In this document: positions 51,035 through 60,181 of the stretch, piece after piece
Layout: the number at the start of each line of letters is the position of its first letter
Position numbering within the stretch: the stretch's first letter is position 1
From: Antricoccus suffuscus
Lineage (GTDB): Bacteria > Actinomycetota > Actinomycetes > Mycobacteriales > Antricoccaceae
NCBI RefSeq assembly: GCF_003003235.1
Contig: NZ_PVUE01000001.1
Span: 1-64,000 of the forward strand
DNA: 64,000 nucleotides
Direction: 5' to 3'
Program-made: the position numbers and the translations under genes
Notes under the pieces: model-generated
What the model was told of the DNA's origin: nothing
The model's database searches: none
The model's input: the letters and a program-made list of their open reading frames with translations, nothing else

Positions 51035-51324
51035 AGCAGTGAGATTACGTTCAGACGCAGATCCTGCTGGCAGGCGTGCCTGTAACGGTCGGCGGCTCGA
51101 GGTTCAATTGGGCAGTTCGTTCGAGCTTGGTGTGCCCGGGGCAGCAGACTGGGTGGTTCTGGCGCGGCAGGCGCTGTCTGTCGTGAGTGGGGAGGTAGAT
51201 GAGAACAAGTCCGGTGTTATGGACATGGATGTCCGGGGTGGTGCATGGGGTTGCGGGACGTCAGGCCATGGTCGTCGCTTCGCCACGGAGGCACCGGCAG
51301 AACTCCCGGGGTTCGACCTTGCCA
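51035..51324. other. Spacer before the toxin-antitoxin pair
   Basis: About 290 bases with no supported gene. A short plus-strand frame from 51039 lacks family features and a good start. Nothing else stands out except the operator described separately at the right end. Confidence 0.5.
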
Positions 51325-51352
51325 ATAACGTACGACATAGCGTACGCTTTGT
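51325..51352. promoter_or_regulatory. Operator-like inverted repeat before the antitoxin
   Basis: CGTACGACATAGCGTACG is an inverted repeat with half-sites CGTACG, overlapping the likely promoter 10-30 bases before the antitoxin start. TA antitoxins of the YefM type typically bind such sites to repress their own operon. Confidence 0.5.
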
Positions 51353-51367
51353 CGTGAGGTGGAAGAT

Positions 51368-51610
51368 ATGACTGCGGTGAGTGCGACATCGGCTCGGTCG
51401 AACCTGTACCGGCTGATCGACCAGGTCAATGATGAGTCTGAGCCGCTGACCATCACGGGGCAGCGAGGCAATGCGGTGCTGATTGGTGAGGCGGACTGGC
51501 GGGCGATCCAAGAGACCCTGTTCTTGGAGTCGGTGCCGGGGTTTGCAGGGTCGATCCGTCAGGCGCGGGCCGAGGGTGTTGAGGACGCCTCGACGAGTCT
51601 CGACTGGTGA
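51368..51610 (+). CDS. YefM/Phd-family antitoxin
   Basis: 80 aa. SATSARSNLYRLIDQVNDES and EPLTITGQRGNAVLIGEADW are the YefM/PhdF DNA-binding N-terminal domain; the C-terminal ASTSLDW tail should wrap the toxin. It both represses the operon and neutralises the toxin. ATG at 51368 has GGAAGAT just upstream; a GTG nine bases earlier is also in frame. It overlaps the toxin start (GTGA). Confidence 0.9.
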   Translation: MTAVSATSARSNLYRLIDQVNDESEPLTITGQRGNAVLIGEADWRAIQETLFLESVPGFAGSIRQARAEGVEDASTSLDW

Positions 51611-51870
51611 GTGACTGGACGCTGGTCTATTCACGTCAAGCGCAAAAGGACGCGAAAAAACTTGCCTCGTCGGGCTTGAAGTCGCGAGCTCAGAGACTTC
51701 TGGACGTACTGGCTGCGGATCCGTTCGGTGTGCCTCCGCGGCACGAGAAGCTGGTGGGCGATCTGGCGGGCTGCTATTCGCGGCGGATCAACATTCAGCA
51801 CCGGCTGGTGTACGAGGTTTTCCCCGATCGCCGTGTGGTGCATGTGTTGCGCATGTGGACCCACTACTAG
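51607..51870 (+). CDS. YoeB/Txe-family toxin (mRNA interferase)
   Basis: 87 aa. WTLVYSRQAQKDAKKLASSG is the RelE-fold N-terminus and GDLAGCYSRRINIQHRLVYE and VVHVLRMWTHY carry the YoeB signatures with R, H and the terminal Tyr that cut mRNA on the ribosome. The GTG start overlaps the antitoxin stop (GTGA). Both genes are complete, in contrast to the decayed neighbours. Confidence 0.92.
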   Translation: MSDWTLVYSRQAQKDAKKLASSGLKSRAQRLLDVLAADPFGVPPRHEKLVGDLAGCYSRRINIQHRLVYEVFPDRRVVHVLRMWTHY

Positions 51871-52204
51871 TGACTGTCCTCAGGCGATCCGCGCGCCCGT
51901 GACTCCGCACTCGCCATACGTCACTGTGACAAAATAGGGCGACAAAGGTTACTACTGACTGCGCGGCGCGGCGCAGTCAATTCCCGGAACGACCGAACTG
52001 GACCTCGCGGCATAGCTGATCCGCGATCGGAACGCCGCCTCTGGTGCCGGGATAGTTGCTTGTCGCAGAAGTGGCCGGTAGTGTTCAAAACGAACTTGAG
52101 GTCGGCTCATTTATATGCTCTGACCTGCTATGATGACAGAATACAAATTATTCAGCGTCGGCCATGGAAGGTCTGAGTACGCGGGAATTTGCTGGCTGGC
52201 GCGG
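51871..52204. other. AT-richer spacer
   Basis: 334 bases without a supported gene. 52090-52150 is AT-rich (ATTTATATGCTC, ATACAAATTATT), unlike the rest of the window, and may be foreign DNA or an att region. Nothing else is identified. Confidence 0.45.
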
Positions 52205-52361
52205 TCATTGTTTACGCGGTAAGTCATGTACGACTTGGTGGAGGGGGAGCGCGTTGGCGGCGGCGCGGACGTGCCGACCGGCGGCTTTGGTGTAGATCTG
52301 AGTAGAGCTCAGTGAGGCGTGTCCGAGGAGGTCTTGGACGACTGTGGCACTTTCGCCGATA
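52205..52361 (-). pseudogene. C-terminal end of a tyrosine recombinase (XerC/integrase)
   Basis: The minus strand encodes GESATVVQDLLGHASLSSTQ then IYTKAAGRHVRAAANALPLH and ends ...VVHDLPRKQ with stop at 52205. LLGHASLSSTQIYT holds the LGH-x-x-x-x-x-T-x-x-Y motif with catalytic His and Tyr. Only the last 50 residues remain; upstream the frame leaves the family. It marks a former mobile element here. Confidence 0.75.
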
Positions 52362-52608
52362 TCGTCAGACTCAGGGCCCTAATCAACAGCAACTCCACAA
52401 GCCCGAGTTGGCCGAATGCGGCCATCAGCGACATCAGCACAACGATCGCAAGTATGAAAGCCAACACGCCAATCATCGGCGTCGGCCACGATTTCAACCG
52501 CGTCGCAAGCAACATACCTCTGCGCGCTGGCTGCAGGTTTAATGTCGACGGCGGCGACATCGTGGTCCGTTCCACGATCCGAGCGATCGCCGCAAGAAGC
52601 TGCGACAA
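52309..52608 (-). CDS. Possible small membrane protein overlapping the integrase remnant
   Basis: 99 codons: SWPTPMIGVLAFILAIVVLM and SLMAAFGQLGLVELLLIRAL suggest two membrane helices. The last 20 residues lie antisense to, or in another frame of, the integrase tail, so the C-terminus is suspect. No family recognised. It could be a fragment of a membrane protein fused to mobile DNA. Confidence 0.3.
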   Translation of the reverse strand: MSQLLAAIARIVERTTMSPPSTLNLQPARRGMLLATRLKSWPTPMIGVLAFILAIVVLMSLMAAFGQLGLVELLLIRALSLTISAKVPQSSKTSSDTPH

Positions 52609-52769
52609 CGAAGCGTTCGCGGAACGGGCAGCATGTCAAACATGACCCATCCAGGCCGAGCAGCTAGATAGCCCACGACCGCGACGACTACCCGCCGCCG
52701 CCCAACTCATCGACCGTGGCCGGACGGCGCGGCGGCGACACCGTCCTCGATTACAAACGCTGGCACCTG

Positions 52770-53522
52770 CTAGCTGGCGTGGGTGTCCCAGATAGGGGAA
52801 TTGACGACACCGTGCCATCGCCGCCATACCGGCGCGAGTTGATTCCATGCGGTGTGCGCATCCGTCGCGATGCAGCGTGCTAGCGCACCTGGGCCTGCGA
52901 GGGACGTCTCGTGCACGCACTCCGATGGCGGCCGACAAACGCCCAGCAGGGCAACGGTGCCCAATACCCGCGCCGACCCCAGAATTCCGGGCGCACTCCG
53001 GCGTAACGGCTCGCGCAGGTCCAAGTCCTCCACGAGCAGCGGTACGCTGGCCAGCGACGCCTCCAGCATCGACCGAACGCAGCCGCCGACCTCGTTGTGT
53101 CGGCCGAGCACGAGCAGTTCGCGCAGCAGCATCGAGGCCCCGTCGGCGAGCTCGATCTCGGTACGCCGCAAAACGTCCGCTCCGCCGGCAACCACAAACG
53201 GCGCTGCCGCCCAGGTGACGTGCGCGTCGTCGCCGACCCGGACGCACGCGGACCATGACGCCTGCCCGCCACGGGCGTTGTAGGCGACCATCCCGGACGG
53301 TTCGACCAGTTCCAGACTCACGCCGGGCCCGACGTCGATATCGATGCGCAGGTCGTCACCGGCGAGCAGGGTCGCGCTGGAACTCACGAAGGCGACGCTC
53401 ACGTGATGACCGTCGGCACGCAGCAGACGCGGTCGCACGAAGTCGCTGCCGTCGAGCGCCACGATGCGCACCCGATCGCTATCGCGCTCGACCGCAATCC
53501 GGGCCGCGCGCGGTCGGCTCAT
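52770..53522 (-). CDS. ureD: Urease accessory protein UreD
   Basis: 250 aa. UreD (UreH) marks: LRRTEIELADGASMLLREL, a typical VEPSGMVAYNARGGQAS segment and LVEDLDLREPLRRSAPGIL. It scaffolds nickel delivery to apo-urease with UreF and UreG. It is the last gene of the operon, overlapping ureG by four bases. Shorter and more divergent than most UreD, as in other actinobacteria. Confidence 0.82.
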   Translation of the reverse strand: MSRPRAARIAVERDSDRVRIVALDGSDFVRPRLLRADGHHVSVAFVSSSATLLAGDDLRIDIDVGPGVSLELVEPSGMVAYNARGGQASWSACVRVGDDAHVTWAAAPFVVAGGADVLRRTEIELADGASMLLRELLVLGRHNEVGGCVRSMLEASLASVPLLVEDLDLREPLRRSAPGILGSARVLGTVALLGVCRPPSECVHETSLAGPGALARCIATDAHTAWNQLAPVWRRWHGVVNSPIWDTHAS

Positions 53523-54229
53523 CCGGTCGCGTGTTCGTGGCCGTGCGAATGCGGCGCCATCGGCCCGGGGTCCTGCGGCACGCTGCGACCCTCGCCGTAC
53601 GCCGTCCGCACCGAGCGGACCCAGTCACAAAGCGCGTCGACGGACTCCGGCACGTGCCGTGACAGTGCGATGACCGGCAGGCCCGCTCGGACGTCGCCGG
53701 CGTCGCGGAGCATCTGCTCGACGTCGACCTCGACGTACGGCGCGAGGTCGGTCTTGTTGATGATCAGCAGGTCGGCTCGTTCGATCCCGGGACCGCCTTT
53801 GCGCGCGACGTCCCCACCGCCGGCGACATCGATGCAGAAGATCTGCGCGTCGACGAGGGCCGGGCTGAACGTCGCGGTCAGGTTGTCCCCGCCGCTCTCG
53901 ATGAGCATCAGATCGAGCGGCGCGAACTGCTCCTCGAGGTCTTCAACCGCGATCAGGTTGGCGGTGACGTCGTCGCGGATCGCGGTGTGCGGGCAGGCGC
54001 CCGTCTCGACGGCCTTGATGCGGTCGACCGGGAGTACGCCGGCCGCCTTGAGCAGGCGCGCGTCCTCGTCGGTGTAGATGTCGTTGGTGACGACCGCGAT
54101 CTGCAGTTCTTCGGACAACCGCGTGCACAGAGTCGCGATGAGCGTGCTCTTGCCGGTACCGACGGGGCCCGCGATCCCCAGCCGCAAGGGCCGGCTCGGC
54201 GCTGGATGGGTGTGCGTGTGGTCAGGCAA
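53519..54229 (-). CDS. ureG: Urease accessory GTPase UreG
   Basis: 236 aa SIMIBI GTPase. P-loop GIAGPVGTGKSTLIATLC near residues 19-36; DIYTDEDARLLKAAGVLP and TGACPHTAIRDD with the CPH nickel-binding motif; ESGGDNLTATFSPAL and INKTDLAPYVE (NKxD). N-terminal TPDHTHTHPAPSR is His-rich and may bind nickel. It overlaps ureF and ureD. Confidence 0.95.
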   Translation of the reverse strand: MPDHTHTHPAPSRPLRLGIAGPVGTGKSTLIATLCTRLSEELQIAVVTNDIYTDEDARLLKAAGVLPVDRIKAVETGACPHTAIRDDVTANLIAVEDLEEQFAPLDLMLIESGGDNLTATFSPALVDAQIFCIDVAGGGDVARKGGPGIERADLLIINKTDLAPYVEVDVEQMLRDAGDVRAGLPVIALSRHVPESVDALCDWVRSVRTAYGEGRSVPQDPGPMAPHSHGHEHATG

Positions 54230-54875
54230 CGAAGATCCTCCTTGTGCGGGCGGAATGGTCCAACGACCATTGTTCGATCAACGGCGCGGTGAGCGCCGGC
54301 AGCTGCTGCGGCCTGCTGGTGGCGACGGCCAGCAAGACCGATTCCTCGACAATCGGCGCGGATTCGAGCACCCAACGGGCGGCATCAGCGGGATCGACCG
54401 GCAGCAGTTTGAGCGCCGCCGCGGCCACGGTCTGCGCGTCGTCGTACAGGCTGATCCGGGCGATCTGCCGCTCCTCAAGCTCGAGAATGGCACCGATCGC
54501 GCCGAGCGCAATCGGCCTCAGCGGCGCGGATGGAAGCGCCTCGAGCATGTGAGTGGCGTGGTGTTCTGGCCACAACCGTCGCGCCAGCCGAGTCAGCCCG
54601 CGACCGAGCGAGGTCGAGGCGGCCCGCAGCGGCTCGCTGGGGATGCGGGCGAGCAGTGCCGCCTGGAGGTCCGCCAGACCGTCCGAGCGTCGCGCGAGTA
54701 CGGCGGCGGAAGCGTCGACCAGCCCAACGGTCTGCAGGCGTGCCCGCATGTACGCCGGCACGTCACCGAGGTCGAGTCCCGCGGCTAATGCCGGCTCAAG
54801 GCCGCCGGAGTGTGCGTAACCGCCGGTGGGCAGGCGACCGTCGGCAAGCAGCAGCGCCCCGATCCCGGCGTACAT
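54222..54875 (-). CDS. ureF: Urease accessory protein UreF
   Basis: 217 aa helical protein. LLADGRLPTGGYAHSGGLEP (residues 8-27) is the UreF signature, followed by LARRLWPEHHATHMLEALPS and LDHSARTRRIFVA at the end. It links UreG to the UreD-urease complex. It lies 11 bases after ureC and overlaps ureG by 8 bases. Confidence 0.9.
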   Translation of the reverse strand: MYAGIGALLLADGRLPTGGYAHSGGLEPALAAGLDLGDVPAYMRARLQTVGLVDASAAVLARRSDGLADLQAALLARIPSEPLRAASTSLGRGLTRLARRLWPEHHATHMLEALPSAPLRPIALGAIGAILELEERQIARISLYDDAQTVAAAALKLLPVDPADAARWVLESAPIVEESVLLAVATSRPQQLPALTAPLIEQWSLDHSARTRRIFVA

Positions 54876-54885
54876 CAGGCCCCGA

Positions 54886-56595
54886 TCAAAACAGCGTGTA
54901 GCGCTGAGCCAGCGGCACGGTGTCGACCGGATCGGGATTCACCGTCTCGCCGTCGATGCTGATCGCGAACGTCTCGGGGTCGACCTCGATCTGCGGCAGC
55001 GCGGTGTTGTTGGGCATGTCGGCCTTGGTCAGGTCGCGGGTGGGCCGTACGGCGGTGAGCCGCCTAGTCAGCCCGAGCCGGCCGGCCAGGCCGTCCTCGA
55101 TGGCCATCGGAGAGACGAAACTCGTTGACAGGTGCGGCGCCGACCCCACCGAACCGGGCAATGCCGGTCGCAGCAGCACCGGCTGCGGCATGGGCACCGC
55201 CCCGTTGGGATCACCGAGTGGCGCGAAAACGATAGCGCCGCCCTTGATCACCGCGGACGGGCGAATGCCGAAGAACGCCGGATCCCACAGCACCAGGTCG
55301 GCCAGCTTGCCCGGTTCGACCGAGCCGACCTCGTGGTCGATGCCGTGTGCTACCGCGGGACAGATCGTGTATTTCGCGACGTACCTGCGGGCCCGCTCGT
55401 TATCGGCCGGCAGGCTGGAATCGAGCGATCCGCGGCGCGCCTTCATCACGTGCGCGACCTGCCAGGTCCGGCAGACCAGCTCACCGATCCGACCCATGGC
55501 CTGGGCGTCCGAGGACGTGATCGACAGCGCGCCGATGTCCTGCAGGATGTCCTCGGCGGCGATCGTCGTCGACCGGATCCGGGACTCGGCAAAGGCGAGA
55601 TCTTCCGGGACGCGGGGATTGAGATGATGTACGACGAGCAGCATGTCCAAGTGCTCGGCCACGGTGTTGACCGTGTGCGGCAACGTAGGGTTCGTCGAGG
55701 CGGGTAGCACATTCGGCTCGCTGGCGACGACGATGATGTCCGGCGCGTGCCCGCCGCCCGCGCCCTCCGAATGGAAGACGTGGATCCCGCGGCCGGCGAT
55801 CGCATCGAGCGTGTGCTGCACGTAGCCAGTCTCGTTGAGGCTGTCGGCGTGCAGCGCCACTTGCAGTCCGAATTCATCGGCCGCCCGCAGCGCCGTGTCA
55901 ATAGCCGCAGGAGTTGCGCCCCAGTCCTCGTGCACCTTGTAGCCGCCAGCCCCGGCCAGTGCCTCTTGCCGGAGCGCCTCGTCGCTGACCGTGCTTCCCT
56001 TGCCGAACAAAATGACGTTCAACGGGAGGTGATCCAGCGCCCGGTGCATCATCGTCAGGGACCACTCTCCGGGCGTCACTGTGGTCGCCTTCGAGCCCTC
56101 CGTCGGCCCGGTGCCGCCGCCGGCCACCGTCGTCGTACCGGTCGCCAATGCCTCATGCATCTCGATCTCGCTGAGGAAGTGGACGTGCGTGTCGATCGCG
56201 CCAGCGGTGAGAATCCGACCCTCTCCGGCGATGACGTCGGTGCTGGGCCCGATGTGCATATCGGGGTGTACGCCGTCCATCACGTCGGGGTTGCCGGACT
56301 TGCCGACGGCAACGATCCGGCCGTCCCGAACACCCACGTCCCCGCGCACGATGCCCCAGTGATCCAGTACCACCACGTTGGTGATGACCAGGTCAAGCGC
56401 GCCTTGGTCGCGGGTCGTCAGGCCCTGCCCCATCGACTCGCGGATGCTCTTTCCGCCACCGAAGACGGACTCGTTGCCGCCGATAGTCAGGTCCTGCTCG
56501 ACCTGGATCCACAGGTCGGTATCCCCGAGCCTGACCTGGTCGCCGACCGTCGGACCGTACAGTTGGACATATTCGCGATGCGAAATCGGGCTCAT
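54886..56595 (-). CDS. ureC: Urease alpha subunit UreC
   Basis: 569 aa, nearly the standard 567-570. Nickel ligands are in [16 protein letters not shown] (HxH), the carbamylated lysine in [16 protein letters not shown], and two His in [10 protein letters not shown] and [32 protein letters not shown] carries the mobile flap. Hydrolyses urea to ammonia and carbamate. It overlaps ureB by four bases. Confidence 0.97.
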   Translation of the reverse strand: MSPISHREYVQLYGPTVGDQVRLGDTDLWIQVEQDLTIGGNESVFGGGKSIRESMGQGLTTRDQGALDLVITNVVVLDHWGIVRGDVGVRDGRIVAVGKSGNPDVMDGVHPDMHIGPSTDVIAGEGRILTAGAIDTHVHFLSEIEMHEALATGTTTVAGGGTGPTEGSKATTVTPGEWSLTMMHRALDHLPLNVILFGKGSTVSDEALRQEALAGAGGYKVHEDWGATPAAIDTALRAADEFGLQVALHADSLNETGYVQHTLDAIAGRGIHVFHSEGAGGGHAPDIIVVASEPNVLPASTNPTLPHTVNTVAEHLDMLLVVHHLNPRVPEDLAFAESRIRSTTIAAEDILQDIGALSITSSDAQAMGRIGELVCRTWQVAHVMKARRGSLDSSLPADNERARRYVAKYTICPAVAHGIDHEVGSVEPGKLADLVLWDPAFFGIRPSAVIKGGAIVFAPLGDPNGAVPMPQPVLLRPALPGSVGSAPHLSTSFVSPMAIEDGLAGRLGLTRRLTAVRPTRDLTKADMPNNTALPQIEVDPETFAISIDGETVNPDPVDTVPLAQRYTLF

Positions 56596-57068
56596 GACGA
56601 TCTCCCGTGGTCGGGGTCGTGGTCGGCGGGCGCCGTGGCGTCCGGGTCATTATGTGGGCGTTCATCGCTGAGCCGGGCGCGCACGGTCGATGCTCGCGAC
56701 GGGTCGCTGACCGTCGTACCGGGCGTGCCGAACGGCACCACCGGCTTGGGTTCACGTTGATACGTCGCCAGGTTACGGCCGCGCACCTGCAAGCCCGGCA
56801 CCAGACCGCGCCCGCCTAGGGCGACTAGGTCGACGGTCCGGCTGACACCTGGCTCGAAGCGCACCGACGTACCGGCCGGAACAGCAAGCCGGAAACCCTG
56901 ACATTGTTCACGGTCGAAGCTCAACGCCGGGTTCGCGTCCGGCAGGTGCAGGTGTGAGCCGATTTGGATCGGGCGGTCACCGGCATTGACGATGACCAGT
57001 GAGCGGTGCTCATGTTCGGTGTTCAACTCGAGTGGCTCGTCGCTGGAGCGCACCTCTCCCGGGATCAT
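56592..57068 (-). CDS. ureB: Urease beta subunit UreB
   Basis: 158 aa. [20 protein letters not shown] and [20 protein letters not shown] are the UreB core; it structurally supports the trimer. It is longer than usual by about 50 residues at the C-terminus ([20 protein letters not shown]), a charged His/Asp-rich tail that might bind metal. It overlaps both ureA and ureC (ATGA). Confidence 0.94.
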   Translation of the reverse strand: MIPGEVRSSDEPLELNTEHEHRSLVIVNAGDRPIQIGSHLHLPDANPALSFDREQCQGFRLAVPAGTSVRFEPGVSRTVDLVALGGRGLVPGLQVRGRNLATYQREPKPVVPFGTPGTTVSDPSRASTVRARLSDERPHNDPDATAPADHDPDHGRSS

Positions 57069-57367
57069 TGGATCGGCGCCGTGATCGTGACGAGCTTGCG
57101 CCCATCCGGGAAGGTGGCCTCTACCTGGACGTCGGAAATCATCTCCGGCACTCCTTCCATGACTTCGGCACGGCTGAGTACGCGCCGGCCATCGTTCATC
57201 AGGTCGGCGACCCGTGCACCTTCGCGGGCGCGTTCGAGCACCCAGCACGACAGCAAGGCGACTGCCTCGGGATAGTTCAGTACAACGCCGCGCTCTCGCC
57301 GATCCCGTGCGACCATACCGGCGACACTCAGCAGCAATTTTTCAGTGTCGGAAGGGGTCAGGTACAT
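57065..57367 (-). CDS. ureA: Urease gamma subunit UreA
   Basis: 100 aa, the standard size. [40 protein letters not shown] and [20 protein letters not shown] are conserved. First gene of the ureABCFGD operon; its upstream region (57368-57469) probably contains the promoter. Its stop overlaps ureB. Confidence 0.95.
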   Translation of the reverse strand: MYLTPSDTEKLLLSVAGMVARDRRERGVVLNYPEAVALLSCWVLERAREGARVADLMNDGRRVLSRAEVMEGVPEMISDVQVEATFPDGRKLVTITAPIQ

Positions 57368-57667
57368 GGCGGAACCTCCCGTTCGATCAAACGTTGTTTC
57401 AGGACTCTATCGCCTTGCGTGTACCGAACGCGCCCGTCCCCGGGTCAGATGGGTGGAACGGGCCGCTCATTAGCCGGTCTGCTGGATCTGCCCGAGCATG
57501 TCCTGGAGTCGCTGCTCGTCCTCGGTGCCGGTGAGCGGCGCGGAGCCGATGGTGACCCGGCGACATCGCCCCAGTCATGGGTGTTTCACCGAACTCCTAC
57601 CCATGAACCGGATCTCAAAGAACCTGCCGGTAAGGGCATCAAGTCGCCGGCGCATGGTGTGGTGTGC
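57368..57667. other. Intergenic region with a short coding remnant
   Basis: 300 bases between ureA and the acyl-CoA dehydrogenase. On the minus strand 57470-57560 encodes TIGSAPLTGTEDEQRLQDML and a stop, looking like the C-terminus of an unknown protein; upstream of it the frame is broken. No other gene seen. The ureA promoter should lie near 57400. Confidence 0.45.
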
Positions 57668-58900
57668 CTATAGCGCCGCGTCTCCTCGGAGCAGTTGCAG
57701 TGCAATTGCTCGTCGTTGAATCTCGGCAGTTCCGTCCGGTATGCGCACGATGCGGGCAAGCCGCCAGGCCTCTTCGATCCGCAGTTCGTTGGTAAGCCCC
57801 ATCGCCCCATGTATCTGAATGGCTGAATCGGTGACCCGGCCAAGCATTTCCGTCGTGAGTGCCTTGACGATGGAGGTCTCCTTACGGGTCGGCTGTCCCG
57901 ATTCGACCATCCATGCTGTCCGGGCGACGGCGGATTTGGCGGCGTAGATGTCGATTGCCATTTCTGCAAGCTTGGCTTGAATCATCTGATGCTGGGCGAT
58001 CGGTACGTCGAACGTTTCGCGCTGCTGCGCATAATCGAGCGAGAGGTCGAGTGCCCACTGTGCGAGCCCGACGCACATCCCAGACATCGACAGCCGTCCC
58101 TTGCTTATTCCTAGCAATGCAAGGGTTAGTCCGCGATTGGGCGTACCGATTATGTGGTCGTCAGGGACCCGGAGTTCGTCGATGCTGACTATTCCCACGT
58201 TCGAACCCGCTTGCCCTAGCAGCGGGATGATGCCGGTGCATTCGAAGCCTTCCGATCGGGTGTCGACGAAGAATGCTGTGATTCCGCCGCGTCGCGCCCG
58301 TGCGGCCTCGGGATCCGTTATCGCGAACAGGATACAGAAGTCGGCGTAGGCAGCGTTCGTGATCCATTGCTTCGAGCCATTGATGACCCACTCGTCGCCG
58401 TCCTTGACGGCGGTCGTTCTCATGCGCTGCGGGTCCGAACCCGCGCCGGCCTCGGACAGCCCAAAACACAAGGTGGACTCTCCGGAAACGATCGCTGCGA
58501 TGTGCCGATCGCGCAGATGGGGCTGCAGTTCGAGGAGCAGGGGGGTCGCGCCGTTGGTGAACACCGACGGGATGACGACCTCGTGGATCAGTGTTCGGGG
58601 CGGACCGTAGGTGTGATTCAGGCGCTCCTGGATATGCGCGAGCGCACCTTCGCCGAGTCCGCCACCACCGAGAGAGGGGTCGCCGAACAGAGTATAGAAC
58701 CCAGCATCGGCGGAGGCTTTGCGCACCGTCCTTTGGAGATCTCGCACCGCGGGAACGAGAATTCCGCGCTCGTCGGTGCGGGTGCGTTCGGTAGCTAGTA
58801 GGTCGGAGTGTGCGTTTTCCAGTGGCACGACAAATCGATCGATAAAGCTGATCAGACCGTCGGCGATATCTCGTGTATCAGCGGGTATTTCGAAGTTCAC
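57668..58900 (-). CDS. Acyl-CoA dehydrogenase
   Basis: 410 aa. CFGLSEAGAGSDPQRMRTTA (FAD/substrate loop), WVINGSKQWITNAAYADFCI and the C-terminal GAMGLTNELRIEEAWRLARI and RIPDGTAEIQRRAIA. It is probably a branched- or long-chain enzyme. Third gene of an operon following another acyl-CoA dehydrogenase (93-bp gap). ATG at 58900. Confidence 0.92.
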   Translation of the reverse strand: MNFEIPADTRDIADGLISFIDRFVVPLENAHSDLLATERTRTDERGILVPAVRDLQRTVRKASADAGFYTLFGDPSLGGGGLGEGALAHIQERLNHTYGPPRTLIHEVVIPSVFTNGATPLLLELQPHLRDRHIAAIVSGESTLCFGLSEAGAGSDPQRMRTTAVKDGDEWVINGSKQWITNAAYADFCILFAITDPEAARARRGGITAFFVDTRSEGFECTGIIPLLGQAGSNVGIVSIDELRVPDDHIIGTPNRGLTLALLGISKGRLSMSGMCVGLAQWALDLSLDYAQQRETFDVPIAQHQMIQAKLAEMAIDIYAAKSAVARTAWMVESGQPTRKETSIVKALTTEMLGRVTDSAIQIHGAMGLTNELRIEEAWRLARIVRIPDGTAEIQRRAIALQLLRGDAAL

Positions 58901-58993
58901 GTACGTCTCTTCTCTGGTTTCGTTGGAACATACGGGCGCCCTTGTCCTCGTACGTGTAGCGCGCTTCGGTGCGCTCTACTTTCTCCGGTCCGG

Positions 58994-60181
58994 TTATGAC
59001 GCCCGCCGCTGGCTAATCCGCATACCGGTGACCTCGGCACCGATCATGTTGCGAAGAATGTCGACGGACCCGCCCGCGATCGCCATTCCCCGCACGTCGC
59101 GGAAGTTCCGCTCGAGGGGATGCTCGGTGAGGTATCCCTTGTGACCGAGCATGCCGATTGCTTCGTTGCAGACCTTGATGGCCGTTTCGTTACAGAGCAG
59201 TTTTGCCATAGCGGTTTCTCGAATCGGCGGAAACCCGTCGACGTCCGATCCCGCTGCGCGCCACAGCATCAATCTTGCGGCATCGAGCGAGACCGCCATA
59301 TCGGCAATCCGCCATTGCATTCCCTGGAACTCGGCAATGGGTCGACCGAATTGCTCGCGGTTCTTTGCATACTCGACGGCGTACTCGAAGGCCGATTGGG
59401 CGACGCCGAGCGTCATTGCGGCATTGCCGCACCTCTCCGGATTGAACTGCTTGACCAGGAAGGCGGCGCCGTTGTTGGATTCTGGGTCTGGCGCCAGAAC
59501 GACGTCATCGTTGTCGATGAAGATGTCGCTGAATCGCAGCACGGTCTCGTTGATGCCTCGGCTTCCCATCTTCTTCTCGATGGAAACTACCTCGAAACCT
59601 GGGTCGTCTTTCTCAACGAGAACCGCGCCGATTCCGCGTGGCCCCACGGTGCCGGGAGCGCGACAGAAGACCAGGATCGTGTCAGAGTGGTCGCCGCTGG
59701 TGATATGCGACTTCTCGCCGGAGAGTTGAAAACCTCCGTCGACCGGCGTCAGCGTCGTCTGTAGCGCGAGACCGTCAGAACCGGCTTGCGGCTCGGTCAT
59801 GGCGATAGCGAATGAGTGAGATCCGTCGGCTACTCCGGGTAGGTACTTCGCGCGTTGCTGCGGCGTGCCGATCTCGGCGATCACTCGGGACGGTCCGTTG
59901 AGATTCCCTTGCAGCATCATCGCCGTGGCCATGCACCCGTGCGCGACTCCCTCGATCGCCAGACTTGCTTCAAGCACGCCCTTACCTTGGCCGCCGTACT
60001 CTTCCGATACGCACATTCCGATAAACCCGTGTTCTTTGAGCACGGCCAGGGAACGTTCGGGGTAGGTCGCAGTCTCATCCCATTGCGCGGCGTACGGCGC
60101 GAACTCGGTACGCCCGAGCTCAATAGCCCGCTCGCGCAACTCGAGTTGTTCTACGGTGAGCGTCGTTGCGTTGGTGGTCAT
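58994..60181 (-). CDS. Acyl-CoA dehydrogenase
   Basis: 395 aa. SFAIAMTEPQAGSDGLALQT, FQLSGEKSHITSGDHSDTIL and the C-terminal IGMLGHKGYLTEHPLERNFR and DVRGMAIAGGSVDILRNMIG. The ATG at 60181 overlaps the CoA-ligase stop (ATGA). The two dehydrogenases may form a heteromer or act on successive intermediates after CoA activation by the ligase. Confidence 0.92.
   Translation of the reverse strand: MTTNATTLTVEQLELRERAIELGRTEFAPYAAQWDETATYPERSLAVLKEHGFIGMCVSEEYGGQGKGVLEASLAIEGVAHGCMATAMMLQGNLNGPSRVIAEIGTPQQRAKYLPGVADGSHSFAIAMTEPQAGSDGLALQTTLTPVDGGFQLSGEKSHITSGDHSDTILVFCRAPGTVGPRGIGAVLVEKDDPGFEVVSIEKKMGSRGINETVLRFSDIFIDNDDVVLAPDPESNNGAAFLVKQFNPERCGNAAMTLGVAQSAFEYAVEYAKNREQFGRPIAEFQGMQWRIADMAVSLDAARLMLWRAAGSDVDGFPPIRETAMAKLLCNETAIKVCNEAIGMLGHKGYLTEHPLERNFRDVRGMAIAGGSVDILRNMIGAEVTGMRISQRRAS

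Noticed and set aside
51100-51140. Sequence resembling a tRNA T-loop (GGTTCAATT)
   Set aside because: No matching acceptor, D or anticodon arms can be built around it.
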